Source: Nocardia wallacei
GTDB lineage: Bacteria > Actinomycetota > Actinomycetes > Mycobacteriales > Mycobacteriaceae
Direction: 5' to 3'
Assembly: GCF_014466955.1 (NCBI RefSeq)
Contig: NZ_AP023396.1
Span: 2,356,001 to 2,420,000 of the forward strand
DNA: 64,000 nucleotides
In this document: piece by piece, positions 37,325 to 45,889 of the stretch
Layout of the letters: each line of letters begins with the position of its first letter
Numbering within the stretch: position 1 is the stretch's first letter
Translations under genes and position numbers: made by a program
Notes under the pieces: model-generated
What the model was told of the DNA's origin: nothing
Databases searched by the model: none
What the model saw: the letters and a program-made list of their open reading frames with translations, nothing else

Positions 37325-38722
37325 TCAGGTGGGCGGGTAGCGGCGGAGCCATTCCGCGTCGGTGAGGACGTCGCGGAGTTCGGTGGCGAGGTCCTGGGCG
37401 AAGGCGTCGAGGGTGCCGACCGAGGCGACCGGTTCGCGAAGAGCCTTGGGTACAGCCTGAATTCCGTACTCGGCGCCGATGAGCATTCCCGCCACGGCCG
37501 CGACTTGGGGGCGGTGGGTGGCGTAATTCAACGCCAGGAGCAGTGCCTCGCGTATGTAGTCGCTGACCATGGCGGAGTAGAGGGCGATGCCGAGTGCTTC
37601 GACACCGTCGGCGCCGCCGTTGGGGAAGTGGCGGCGGAGGCTGCTGGGCTGGGTGGGGACCCACTCGTCGCGGACCAGCGAAACCACGGTATCTATTGCC
37701 GCGAGGGTCTTTTCATGTCCCGATCGTTTGCTCGCCTGGCTGTAGCCAGCGGCGAGGCAGTCCATGAACGGATGGTCGCGGAGCTGCTGGTGCAGGATCA
37801 CGGCCAGGGCAGCCGCGGGGAGGTAGTCGTCGGGGTGTGGGTGGGTGAGGGCGGCGATGGCGACGGCGAGATCGAAGGTCTCCGACAGATCCTCCGACCA
37901 TACTGCGGCGAGGGCGGCACGAACCAGGACATCGGCGCCTCGGGCTTCGCTGCGCGGGTCGGCGGGAGTCGAGATGGTGCCGGTGGAGGCGAATCCAAGT
38001 AGAGCGTCGAGGACCGCGGCGTCCGGGTCTCGGTTGGAGACAAAATTGGTGTCGTGCCCGGCAAGTCCGTCGGGGTAATCGTGATCGCCGGCGTCACGCG
38101 CATAAATGCCGCCATAAATGCGCCATTCGCCGACGGCGCTCACCGACCGCTTCATGTAATAGAGCCAGCGTTGCAATGCGTGCTGCACGGTTGACACCGG
38201 GTCGACCGGCTGCCCGATACGTCTACCGGCGAGTGCGCGTATCAATCCCTCCGCGGAGTATCCCATCAACTGGGTGATCCAGGTCGATGGCATGAACGAT
38301 GCTGGAAGAAAGTCGACGAACTTCTCCTGCGCGCGTATCGGTGCCCCCGCATCCCAGGGAAATGAGGTCAAACCGAAATGGTCTCGCGCATAAGCGAAAC
38401 CATCACCGATACCGGCGCCGACCATAGCCCCTCTCAGGCGCTCGGCTCCTGTCGGTATCGGCAGCCGCCGCGTACCCCCGGGGAAGCTGCCGCTCACTTC
38501 GTCCGATCGCGCACTGTAGTCCAGTTCGGCCTCTACGGGAGCCTCGACGTCGACGTAATGTTGGTTGTAGTCGCTATTTTCGACCGTCCGGGTTTCCGGC
38601 CGGAACTCCGCGCGATCTCGCCACCGCCTGGCCCAGTCGTCGTGCCAGTGCCCGACCTTGATGCTGCGTCTGTTGCTTTCCGCATTAGGCCAGCCTCTCG
38701 GGGCGATTCGGTGGTCTCTCAA
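37325..38722 (-). CDS. ADP-ribosylglycohydrolase-like protein lacking metal-binding residues (putative immunity)
   Basis: The fold resembles the ADP-ribosylglycohydrolase (DraG/ARH) family: RLRGAMVGAGIGDGFAYA near residue 110, AALTHPHPDDYLPAAALAV in the middle and VAAVAGMLIGAEYGIQAVP near the end. The metal-binding residues are missing. The usual TDDTQM is TWITQL and the usual GGDTDT is ATHRPQ, so it is probably inactive as a hydrolase. The start is a TTG at 38722 that overlaps the toxin stop (TTGA), with AGGAG five bases upstream, so it is coupled to the toxin gene. ADP-ribosylglycohydrolase-type immunity proteins are known in polymorphic toxin systems. Immunity here is inference. Confidence 0.6.
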   Translation of the reverse strand: MRDHRIAPRGWPNAESNRRSIKVGHWHDDWARRWRDRAEFRPETRTVENSDYNQHYVDVEAPVEAELDYSARSDEVSGSFPGGTRRLPIPTGAERLRGAMVGAGIGDGFAYARDHFGLTSFPWDAGAPIRAQEKFVDFLPASFMPSTWITQLMGYSAEGLIRALAGRRIGQPVDPVSTVQHALQRWLYYMKRSVSAVGEWRIYGGIYARDAGDHDYPDGLAGHDTNFVSNRDPDAAVLDALLGFASTGTISTPADPRSEARGADVLVRAALAAVWSEDLSETFDLAVAIAALTHPHPDDYLPAAALAVILHQQLRDHPFMDCLAAGYSQASKRSGHEKTLAAIDTVVSLVRDEWVPTQPSSLRRHFPNGGADGVEALGIALYSAMVSDYIREALLLALNYATHRPQVAAVAGMLIGAEYGIQAVPKALREPVASVGTLDAFAQDLATELRDVLTDAEWLRRYPPT

Positions 38723-41700
38723 TGTTGCTCCTGTTCGAGAATCATTTCGGCATCCCAGGCGATATGCTCGCCGGGCTCCATGAAAACTGATTTGCCGGGC
38801 CATGTATGCTGCCTCGATTGTCCGGGAATGGCGTCGGCAGGTCGGCCGAGTTGTGAAATCTCTTGTGGTGTAGGGAAGTTGGGCGATCCTACGTGGAAGC
38901 GGTTGAGGATCTCTTGTCCCTGGCTGATGGTGGAGTTGAGATCCGTGAGTTGGTTCTCGAGGTGTGATCGTTCTGGCCCCGGGGGAAGGGGACTCAGTTG
39001 CCGCTGCAGAAGCTCAGCTCTGTGTATCGCCTTTTCGATCTCGTTTTCCAGTCGTGGGCGAATTTGGTCGACGGCTTGGTGGTGGTCGGCGAATGTGAAA
39101 CCCTGTCGTGCCCATGCGTAGCTTCCGACGTCGATATTGGCCAGCAGAACGACGTTGTGCACCCCCGACTCTCGGTACCAGCCGAACATGACACGGTTGA
39201 ACTCGGTGGCGAACCCTTGCCCCTGCACGCTGCGGATCAACTCGAGGTCCTGGTGGATGACGCTTATACGCCCGTTATTCTCGAGTGTGAAGATGCGTGT
39301 GACAGATCCGACCCATTTTCCGTCTGCGTCATATATTTCCGCCATCATTTTCAAGTCGTACGTCGGCAAAGCATGAAATGGGGACAAACCGCCGATGACG
39401 TGCTCGACTCGGACGCGAAGCCCACTGTATTCGCCATCGATCGCTTGTCGGAGCAACGGTAGCCACCGGTCCGGGTCGGCCTGTTGATGATTCGGCGGGA
39501 ACAGATCTCGCAACCTCGGCCGGGGCTCGTCCGGTCGAGTCGGCGAATCGTCGTTAGTGTCAGTGGGCGGCGGCGGGGGGGCCGTCCGGTCGGAACTCGG
39601 CCCCTCGTGAGGAGGCCGAGAGCCGCGCTCTACCGGATCGTGTTCCGGCGTGCGTGAATCGGCGGGCTCCGTCGACTGGCGTTCCGGGCGCCAAGCGCTA
39701 TCCGGCCTGCGCGGCGGCTCCGTCCCGGGCTCGGGCCGCCAGTGCTCCGCACCGGGCTGCCGCGCGGGATGGTCAGGCGGCAAGTTCGGATGCCTACCGT
39801 CCCAACCGCGTCCATGGTCCGTTGTCGGCGGACGGTTGCCGACCGGATGCGGCACCTGAGGGTGAGTGGTGGTTTCGCGTGGCGGGGTTCCCGAGTGATT
39901 CGTCGGTGGCCGTTGTACGGGAATGTGATTCGGCTCGCCGCGGTAGTCGGGGCGCCCGCGGCTCTCCGGCGGGGACATTGGACGGGTCGGCTGATTGTGG
40001 GCGGCGGAATGCGGCGGGCGGGGGTCGGTCGGACGGGACGGGGTTGCCGAGTGGGGTGGGGCGGTGCTGCGGTCGTTGTACGGGGTGCGGTTCGACGGGT
40101 GTGGCGGTCGGGTGGCGGGGTCGTGGGGCCGGGCTGCGGGCGGCATCGGCGGTCGTGACGAGGGGCCGTAAGGCTGCGCCGGATGCGGCGGGCGGGAGGG
40201 GTCGTTCGGCGGGCGTGTGTGTGCCGGCGGTGTGCCGGTTGCGCTCGGTTGCCCTGGGTGACGCGGCGTTCCGGCATGCGGTGGTGTCGCGCCGGGAATG
40301 TTTGGCCGCGCCTGCGGTATCGGTGTCGTCGGTGCTGATTCGAGACCGGGCCGGGACCTCTGGGCCGGCGGTATGCCGGCTGCGTCCGGCCGCGCCGGAT
40401 GAGGTGGGAGTCCGGCGCGTGGTGGTGTGCTGGGGTTGGTTGGTGTCGTGGGGTGTGGTGGGAGACCCGCGCGCGGCGGGGTGTGGGCGTGGGGTGGTGC
40501 GCCATAGGGTGGCGTGCCTGGGTTGTGGGGCGGTGCTGAGTGTGGTGGGAGTCCGGCACGTGGTTGCGTGCCGGGGCCGTTCGGTGATGTGTCAGGCGGC
40601 AGGCCGGCGGTGGGCCGGGGCGTGTGTGGTGGTGGGACGGGACGCGCGGGCGGGTTCGATTCCGGGGCGCGGGTGAGGTTTTCGCCGGGGCTCGGGTGTG
40701 GTTGTGGGTAAGGACGGCCGGGAGCGGGCGTGGCTCGGCCCGGGTTCCCGGCGCCGGGCGCGGGATGTCTTGTGGTGGGGCTGTTCTCGGGGGTCGCCGC
40801 AGGTCCGCTGGTGGGCTGCGGCCACCAGTCCGGCAGCCGGGTGGCGTCGGCGTGATGGTTGGGGTTCTGATGCGCCCAGCGTGGCCGTTCGGGCGTTTGT
40901 CCCTGGTCTGGGTACGGACCGGTCGGCTGGGCGGGTGGTGGCGTCGATGCCGGGGAGCGGGGCGGAATGTCCGAGCGTGTCGGTTGTCCGGGAGGCGCAT
41001 TCGTTGGGCCCGGCTCCGGGCGGACATCGTCGGGATGCGGATCGGGGCCGACAGGTGGCGGAGTGGTGTCGGGGCGGCGGAGGTCGGGGCCCACAGGTGT
41101 CGGTTGGAAAGGTGTGCTGCCCGGCGTGGGTGTGTTTACCGGAGCTGCGTCTCCCACGGTCGGAGTCGCGTTACCCGGGATCGGTGTGGAGTGTGTGTCG
41201 GGTGCGAGGTCCGGGTTCGGGTTCCGGAACGTGTCCGTCCCGTGGCCGCTCGGGTCGCGCGGCGGCTGGTGGGCGGTTTGTCCGGCGGCTGGATTGTCTG
41301 GGCTCAGCGGATGCCCGGTATCTGTGTCGAGAATCAGCTCCCCGTTCCAGAGGATCGATTCGCCAGGCTCCATGAATATCTTTTTGCCCGGCCACGTTTG
41401 GTTCCTCGCCTCTTCGGGACTGAGATCGGCCGGTCGACCGAGTTGTGAAATTTCCTTCGGCGTAGGGAAGTTGGGCGAGCCTACCTCGAAGCGGTCGAGG
41501 ATCTCCCGTCCCTGGCTTATCATAGAGTCGAGATCATCGAGTTGCCTCTCGAGAGGTGATCGCTCCTGTCCTGGAGAAAGTGAATTCAGCTGCTGCCGCA
41601 GCGCTTCTGCCCTCTGGACCGCCCTATCGATCTGGTCCTCGAGTCGAGGGCGAATCTGGTCCATAGCTACGTGCTGGTCGGCGAACGTGAAACCATGCCG

Positions 41701-44700
41701 CGCCCATGCATAGCTTCCGACGTCGATATTGGCCAACAGAGTAACTTTGTGCACTCCCGACTTGCGATACCAGTCGAACATGGCACGGTTGAATTCGGTG
41801 GCGAACCCTCGACCCTGAACGTCTTCCTCCACTTTGAGGAAGTCGTGATTGGCGGTTATGCGCCCGTCTCCGTCGATTGCGAAATCGCGGCTGAACTCCC
41901 CGACCAGCCTTCTGTACCCGAACCTATCGGGGAGGCTAAATATTTTCCCCTTCACACTGAATTCGTTGGGGATACAGGTGACCTTGTCGACCTCGACGCG
42001 TAGCCCTCCGTATTCACCATCGATCGCCTGCCGGAGCAGCGGCAGCAACCGGTTCGGATCGGCCGGACGACCATTGGATGGGAACATGTCCCGCAGACTC
42101 GGCCGGGGCTCGTCCGGTCGAGCCGGCGAATCGGCGTCAGCCGGAGAGCGGGGCGGCCTGTCCGGGTGGATCGGTTGTTCGGGAGGCGTGTGTGTACGTT
42201 CCGGCCCGGTACGGACGTCGTCGGGACGCGAATCGGGGCGGACAGGCGGTGCAGCGGTGTCGGCGTGGTGGGGGGCGGGACCCACGGGTATCGGGTGGGA
42301 AGGCGTGGTGCCCGGTGCGGGTGTATTTGCCGGAGGTGCGTCTCCCACTGGGCGAGAGGTGTTTTCCGCCGCGCGTGTGTGGTACGAGTCGGACTCGATG
42401 TTGAGGCTTGTGTACCGAGGTGTGTTGTCTGCGTGGGTATCGCCTGGGTCGGCGGTTTCGTCGTGGTTGGGTGTCTGTCGCTCTGGGGAGTGTGTAGGAG
42501 GGTCCAGATTGAGGCTCCACTCCGGGGGAGTCTCCCGCCCCTGGTCGCTCGGCGCCGACCGGTCGTGGGTGGAGTCGGGGCTGGCGGCGGTCTGTTCGGG
42601 TGCCTCGATCGGGGGCAGGTCGAGGGTGAAGTCGGTGGGTTCCGGAGCCCGTGCGGGTCGGTGTGGAGGGAGGTCCAGGCTGGAGCTCTCTAGGCCTGGA
42701 TCAGACCCCTGGTCGGCCAGGTTCCTTCCTTGCGGAACCGGTGGAAGATGTGGCCCGCCGTCTCCATGGGTAGGCCGTCCCCCTTGTTGTCCGGGTCCCG
42801 GATCTGACGTGTCTGCTTGTCGATGATCAGGCGGCGGTCCAGATTCTTCTCCGTCGCCCCGAAGAGGTACTCCACCTCGTTCTGGTCGTCCCGAATCTGG
42901 TTGTAGAACACCATCAGTGCCATTCTGGTCCTTTCGTGGCGTGTCGTAGCTTTCGCCGGTGCGGGCGGGTACGTCGGCTTGCCAATTGAACGACTCGTTC
43001 GCCCTGTAGTGCGCTTCTGCTGCGGAGGCGCCCGGGTTCTCACGCAAGTATCGGGCCTCAGCGAGTTCGTGCTCGAGAAGGACGATGTCCTGTGGCAGCG
43101 GCTCTCCGGCCCGCAGTCGGATCCAGGCCTCCGCGATGGAACGCGAGGGGACGAACCGCCCTCGCCTGAGACCACCGTTCTGCTGATCGTTGAGCAGATG
43201 CTCGTCGCGCATGAGATGGTTCTTGATCTGCTCGATCTCGGCGCGGTCGAAACCGGTGCTGCCGTCCCGTCGGGGCTGATCGGCGAGATTGTGCGCGATG
43301 TCCGCGATGTCGCTGTCGTCGGCTCGGAAGTGCTCGTAGGCGGCCTCGGCCCACTCCACGTCATGAGACGGATCGCGGGGGCCGATCGCGCCGCCGGTCT
43401 GCACGAGTTCGCGGTCCGCGTCCTGGGTCGGAGCGTCGAAATGGTCGGCGAACTGTTCCGGCCGTTCGTTCCGCGACGAGGTTGGCTGCTGCGTGGCATC
43501 GGCGCGCGACGGGGTCGCCGGGCGAGCCGGCGGCGTGGCCGGACGTGGTGATGTCGGTCGCGCGGCGTCGGGTGTGGCGTTCGGCCGAGCCGGTGATTCC
43601 GGTCGACCGGGTTCCGGTCGGTGGGTGGTGTCGGGGCGGGTGCTTGTGCCGGGCAGCGTTGGGGGAGCGGCGGTTTCGGCGCGGGATGGTGTCGGGGTGG
43701 TAGGGGTGTCCGTGGCCGGGGTGTGAGGTGATGTAGCGGGGCGCTGGGTGGTGTCGGGGGTGTTCGTGGTGTGCGGGGAGAAGCCCGACATGGATGGCGT
43801 GCTGGTTGCGGGAGTTGTTGTGCTGGAAGAGGTTTGGGTGGCCGGCGGGTTGGTGTCGGCAGTTGGAGGTGCGGGGGCCGCGTGCTCCGGGGCTGGGCGG
43901 GTGTCGCCGGTGTCGGGCGGCGTGTCGACGGCCTTCGGTTCCGTGGGGTGCGGGCCCGGTGGGGTGGGGTCGGCGCTGTCGTGCGGGCTGGGCTGCGGCG
44001 GGACGGAAGTATCGGAATCGGGTGTGCTCGTGCCGTTTTCGTGTAGTGCCGGGGTTGGATTTCCGCTGTCCTGGGTGGCGGGGGGAGGGTTGTGGGAATC
44101 CGTGGGGCCGACGCCGGTGTCGGGCGCGAGGGTGTCCGGCGAAGCCGGGACGTTCGGATTCGGAGGTGTGGTGGGAGTTCCGATGTCAGTGTTACCGGGG
44201 GCGGTGCCGGGGTCGTTTGCGGCCGGATTCTGGGAGTGCGAATAGCTGGTGTCGGGAGAGACGCCGGTGTCGGAAAGTGCCGGAGTGTCGGTGGTTTTCG
44301 GTGGTGGAGTGGGGCTTGCGGTATCGGCGGGGGTGGGGCTGGACGGGCTGCTCTCGCCGGGCTCGTCTTTGCTGGTGGTCGAGCCGGGGTCGTGTGCCGC
44401 GGAGCTCGTGGTGGCCGCGCCGGGATCGTTCGTGCCGGAACTGGGGTTGCTCGCTGCGGGATCGTTCGTGCCGGGACTCGGGTTGCTCGCTGCGGGGTCG
44501 TTCGTTCCAGCGCCGGAGTCGTTACCGGCTGGGGGTTTTTCTCCGCTGTTGTGTTCTCCGGAGGTGCTGACTCCGTTGAGGTGGCCGTGCGGGCCCGCGC
44601 TGGCTGCGGTGGTTGCGACGGAGGTGGACACGCCGGAGGTGAGGCTCTCCAGGCCGATCTCGAACTTGCCGCCGAACGGGACGGTGGCGGCTTGGCCCGC

Positions 44701-45486
44701 GACATCTCCGGCGACGCCCCCGACGCTGTCGGCGGCTGCCACGGCGCCGAGGCGGCCGAGTTTGCTGTCGATGTTCATCACATTGTTCAGCGCGCCCCCG
44801 CTGCCCAGGCCGCCGCCGACCGCGCCACCGACTGTTCCGGCGAAGGAGACCAGGCCGAGCGATTGCCAGTCCTTGCCGGTCATCCCATCGCGGTCGCCCC
44901 GGGCCATTTGCAGCAGGAGGCCGCTGAGGTGAGAGCCGCCCTCTTCCGCGAGACCTGCGAGTGCGCCTATCGCAGCCGCGCGCGCGATGGCCCGGGACAG
45001 GATGCGCTGGATCAGGCCGCGCACGAGCGACCGGATCGCCAGCTGGGTCGCCACCCGGGCGGCGACTCCTGCGGCGGCGCCGATCCCGGTCCATGATGTC
45101 GCGAGTGCGACGGCGAGTTCGGCGGCCAGGATGATCATCGCCGCGATGATCGTGAACTTGGTGTGCTCGATGTCGAGAGCGCCCTTGTCGAGGGTGTCAG
45201 CCTGGAATTTGCACCGGTCGATCAGTTCCTGTATCGCGCCCTGGTCGCCGCCGATGGAGGACCACATGGTGGCGACCGTGTCGTGGGCCTGACCCGACGA
45301 CAGCGCAGTCAGGACGTCGCGCACGATGGCGTCGGAGTCCTCGTCGATCGTGCCGAGTGTCTCGGCGAGGCCGTCCCAGGAATCGGCGAGGCGCCGCATC
45401 GCGGTCTCGTCGCCCTCCGGCCAATCTCCGGCGCCGACTACGTATTTCGCGACCCATTGCAGTGAATCAGGGATTTCGAGACCCAT
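38719..45486 (-). CDS. CpnT-like type VII polymorphic toxin, 2255 residues
   Basis: Residues 1-300 match the N-terminal region of actinobacterial WXG100-like toxins such as CpnT: PDSLQWVAKYVVGAGDWPEGDE, then helical hydrophobic stretches near 105-180. A Thr/Pro/Asp/Ser-rich linker (300-670) includes GTNDPAASNPS repeats. Residues 670-845 form a compact domain with RGRFVPSRSIAEAWIRLR and LLEHELAEARYL. Residues 1117-1386 and 1978-2246 are two copies of a GNAT-like domain (VQGRGFATEFNR/VQGQGFATEFNR, then DVGSYAWAR), separated by a very Pro-rich tract. No stop interrupts 6.8 kb, but between residues 855 and 933 another frame carries the small gene 42690-42923. The WXG100 gene upstream ends four bases before it. 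Toxin activity is inferred. Confidence 0.75.
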   Translation of the reverse strand: MGLEIPDSLQWVAKYVVGAGDWPEGDETAMRRLADSWDGLAETLGTIDEDSDAIVRDVLTALSSGQAHDTVATMWSSIGGDQGAIQELIDRCKFQADTLDKGALDIEHTKFTIIAAMIILAAELAVALATSWTGIGAAAGVAARVATQLAIRSLVRGLIQRILSRAIARAAAIGALAGLAEEGGSHLSGLLLQMARGDRDGMTGKDWQSLGLVSFAGTVGGAVGGGLGSGGALNNVMNIDSKLGRLGAVAAADSVGGVAGDVAGQAATVPFGGKFEIGLESLTSGVSTSVATTAASAGPHGHLNGVSTSGEHNSGEKPPAGNDSGAGTNDPAASNPSPGTNDPAASNPSSGTNDPGAATTSSAAHDPGSTTSKDEPGESSPSSPTPADTASPTPPPKTTDTPALSDTGVSPDTSYSHSQNPAANDPGTAPGNTDIGTPTTPPNPNVPASPDTLAPDTGVGPTDSHNPPPATQDSGNPTPALHENGTSTPDSDTSVPPQPSPHDSADPTPPGPHPTEPKAVDTPPDTGDTRPAPEHAAPAPPTADTNPPATQTSSSTTTPATSTPSMSGFSPHTTNTPDTTQRPATSPHTPATDTPTTPTPSRAETAAPPTLPGTSTRPDTTHRPEPGRPESPARPNATPDAARPTSPRPATPPARPATPSRADATQQPTSSRNERPEQFADHFDAPTQDADRELVQTGGAIGPRDPSHDVEWAEAAYEHFRADDSDIADIAHNLADQPRRDGSTGFDRAEIEQIKNHLMRDEHLLNDQQNGGLRRGRFVPSRSIAEAWIRLRAGEPLPQDIVLLEHELAEARYLRENPGASAAEAHYRANESFNWQADVPARTGESYDTPRKDQNGTDGVLQPDSGRPERGGVPLRGDGEESGPPPDHRQADTSDPGPGQQGGRPTHGDGGPHLPPVPQGRNLADQGSDPGLESSSLDLPPHRPARAPEPTDFTLDLPPIEAPEQTAASPDSTHDRSAPSDQGRETPPEWSLNLDPPTHSPERQTPNHDETADPGDTHADNTPRYTSLNIESDSYHTRAAENTSRPVGDAPPANTPAPGTTPSHPIPVGPAPHHADTAAPPVRPDSRPDDVRTGPERTHTPPEQPIHPDRPPRSPADADSPARPDEPRPSLRDMFPSNGRPADPNRLLPLLRQAIDGEYGGLRVEVDKVTCIPNEFSVKGKIFSLPDRFGYRRLVGEFSRDFAIDGDGRITANHDFLKVEEDVQGRGFATEFNRAMFDWYRKSGVHKVTLLANIDVGSYAWARHGFTFADQHVAMDQIRPRLEDQIDRAVQRAEALRQQLNSLSPGQERSPLERQLDDLDSMISQGREILDRFEVGSPNFPTPKEISQLGRPADLSPEEARNQTWPGKKIFMEPGESILWNGELILDTDTGHPLSPDNPAAGQTAHQPPRDPSGHGTDTFRNPNPDLAPDTHSTPIPGNATPTVGDAAPVNTPTPGSTPFQPTPVGPDLRRPDTTPPPVGPDPHPDDVRPEPGPTNAPPGQPTRSDIPPRSPASTPPPAQPTGPYPDQGQTPERPRWAHQNPNHHADATRLPDWWPQPTSGPAATPENSPTTRHPAPGAGNPGRATPAPGRPYPQPHPSPGENLTRAPESNPPARPVPPPHTPRPTAGLPPDTSPNGPGTQPRAGLPPHSAPPHNPGTPPYGAPPHAHTPPRAGLPPHPTTPTNPSTPPRAGLPPHPARPDAAGIPPAQRSRPGLESAPTTPIPQARPNIPGATPPHAGTPRHPGQPSATGTPPAHTRPPNDPSRPPHPAQPYGPSSRPPMPPAARPHDPATRPPHPSNRTPYNDRSTAPPHSATPSRPTDPRPPHSAAHNQPTRPMSPPESRGRPDYRGEPNHIPVQRPPTNHSGTPPRETTTHPQVPHPVGNRPPTTDHGRGWDGRHPNLPPDHPARQPGAEHWRPEPGTEPPRRPDSAWRPERQSTEPADSRTPEHDPVERGSRPPHEGPSSDRTAPPPPPTDTNDDSPTRPDEPRPRLRDLFPPNHQQADPDRWLPLLRQAIDGEYSGLRVRVEHVIGGLSPFHALPTYDLKMMAEIYDADGKWVGSVTRIFTLENNGRISVIHQDLELIRSVQGQGFATEFNRVMFGWYRESGVHNVVLLANIDVGSYAWARQGFTFADHHQAVDQIRPRLENEIEKAIHRAELLQRQLSPLPPGPERSHLENQLTDLNSTISQGQEILNRFHVGSPNFPTPQEISQLGRPADAIPGQSRQHTWPGKSVFMEPGEHIAWDAEMILEQEQH
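38745..39553 (-). repeat. GNAT-like domain repeat, copy 2
   Basis: This is the C-terminal copy of the domain at 41330-42136, with the loop VQGQGFA and the phrase DVGSYAWARQGF. Differences are concentrated between the first 50 residues and the VQG loop and in the last 20 residues, so the copies have diverged under constraint. Confidence 0.8.
40985..41165 (-). repeat. Linker repeat, copy 2
   Basis: This second copy of the linker at 42174-42355 lies just after GNAT-like copy 1. After it, a Pro-rich expansion (PPRAGLPPH, PPARP and similar, residues about 1500-1975) precedes GNAT-like copy 2. Confidence 0.7.
41330..42136 (-). repeat. GNAT-like domain repeat, copy 1
   Basis: About 800 bases coding for residues 1117-1386 of the toxin are repeated at 38745-39553. 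Both copies begin RPDEPRP(S/R)LRD(M/L)FP and end WPGK..FMEPGE. The protein match spans the whole domain, and the DNA is near-identical in patches (for example CTTCCGACGTCGATATTGGC). The predicted acetyl-CoA loop reads VQGRGFA. Confidence 0.8.
42174..42355 (-). repeat. Linker repeat, copy 1
   Basis: The linker before GNAT-like copy 1 (VGDAPPANTPAPGTTP, then PPVRPDSRPDDVRTGPE) recurs at 40985-41165 as VGDAAPVNTPTPGSTP and PPVGPDPHPDDVRPEPG. The shared order of phrases shows that linker and domain were duplicated together. Confidence 0.7.
42690..42923 (-). CDS. Small protein embedded in another frame of the toxin gene (putative immunity)
   Basis: This 77-residue protein lies wholly inside the toxin frame, on the same strand but in a different frame. 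ATG 42923 follows GAAAGGA with good spacing. Codons in this frame end almost always in G or C, while the toxin frame here reads Pro/Gly/Asp-rich filler, so this frame is under coding selection. The sequence (VFYNQIRDDQNEVEYLFG, LDRRLIIDKQTRQ, TWPTRGLIQA) resembles small actinobacterial proteins found next to toxin genes, from memory. It follows the HELAE domain at once, as an immunity gene follows its toxin. Immunity is inferred. Confidence 0.65.
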   Translation of the reverse strand: MALMVFYNQIRDDQNEVEYLFGATEKNLDRRLIIDKQTRQIRDPDNKGDGLPMETAGHIFHRFRKEGTWPTRGLIQA

Positions 45487-45489
45487 GGT

Positions 45490-45792
45490 TCAGACCGCGA
45501 GTCCGCCGGCGTTGGCGCCGTCCTGACCGGCCAGCAGGTCAGCGGATTGCGCCATGTTCTCGCCGATCCGGGTCAAGAGCGAGGACAGGCCGTCCACCGA
45601 CTGCACCAGTTCGTCGATCCCGACGTAGTTCGTCTCGAAGGCTTTGCCCACCTCGTCATCGCCCCAGCATCGCCCCTCGGCAGTGATCGATTCCTGCAGC
45701 AGGGTCAGTGCATTCTTCACCCGCGTGCCGACATCGGTGAAGCGGGGCTGCGTGGCGCGCAGGGCCGCTGGGTCGACGCGCAACGGGTCCAC
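45490..45792 (-). CDS. WXG100-like type VII secretion partner protein
   Basis: This 100-residue all-helical protein has the actinobacterial WXG100-like signature WGDDEVGKAFETNY near residue 43, a W-G-D-D-E-x-G-x-x-F turn between two helices. Such proteins pair with, or mark, ESX substrates. It ends four bases before the toxin start, so the two are probably translationally coupled, and the toxin has no clear ribosome-binding site of its own. The upstream YbaB-like gene lies 97 bases away on the same strand. Confidence 0.85.
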   Translation of the reverse strand: MDPLRVDPAALRATQPRFTDVGTRVKNALTLLQESITAEGRCWGDDEVGKAFETNYVGIDELVQSVDGLSSLLTRIGENMAQSADLLAGQDGANAGGLAV

Positions 45793-45889
45793 AGCGGCTC
45801 CTTCGGGTAGTCGGGTGCTTCATCAAGGTTGGACGGGGACGAACCCGTTTCGGTTCCAGCGAATATCCGGCAGCGTTCCTCCCGCGGCG

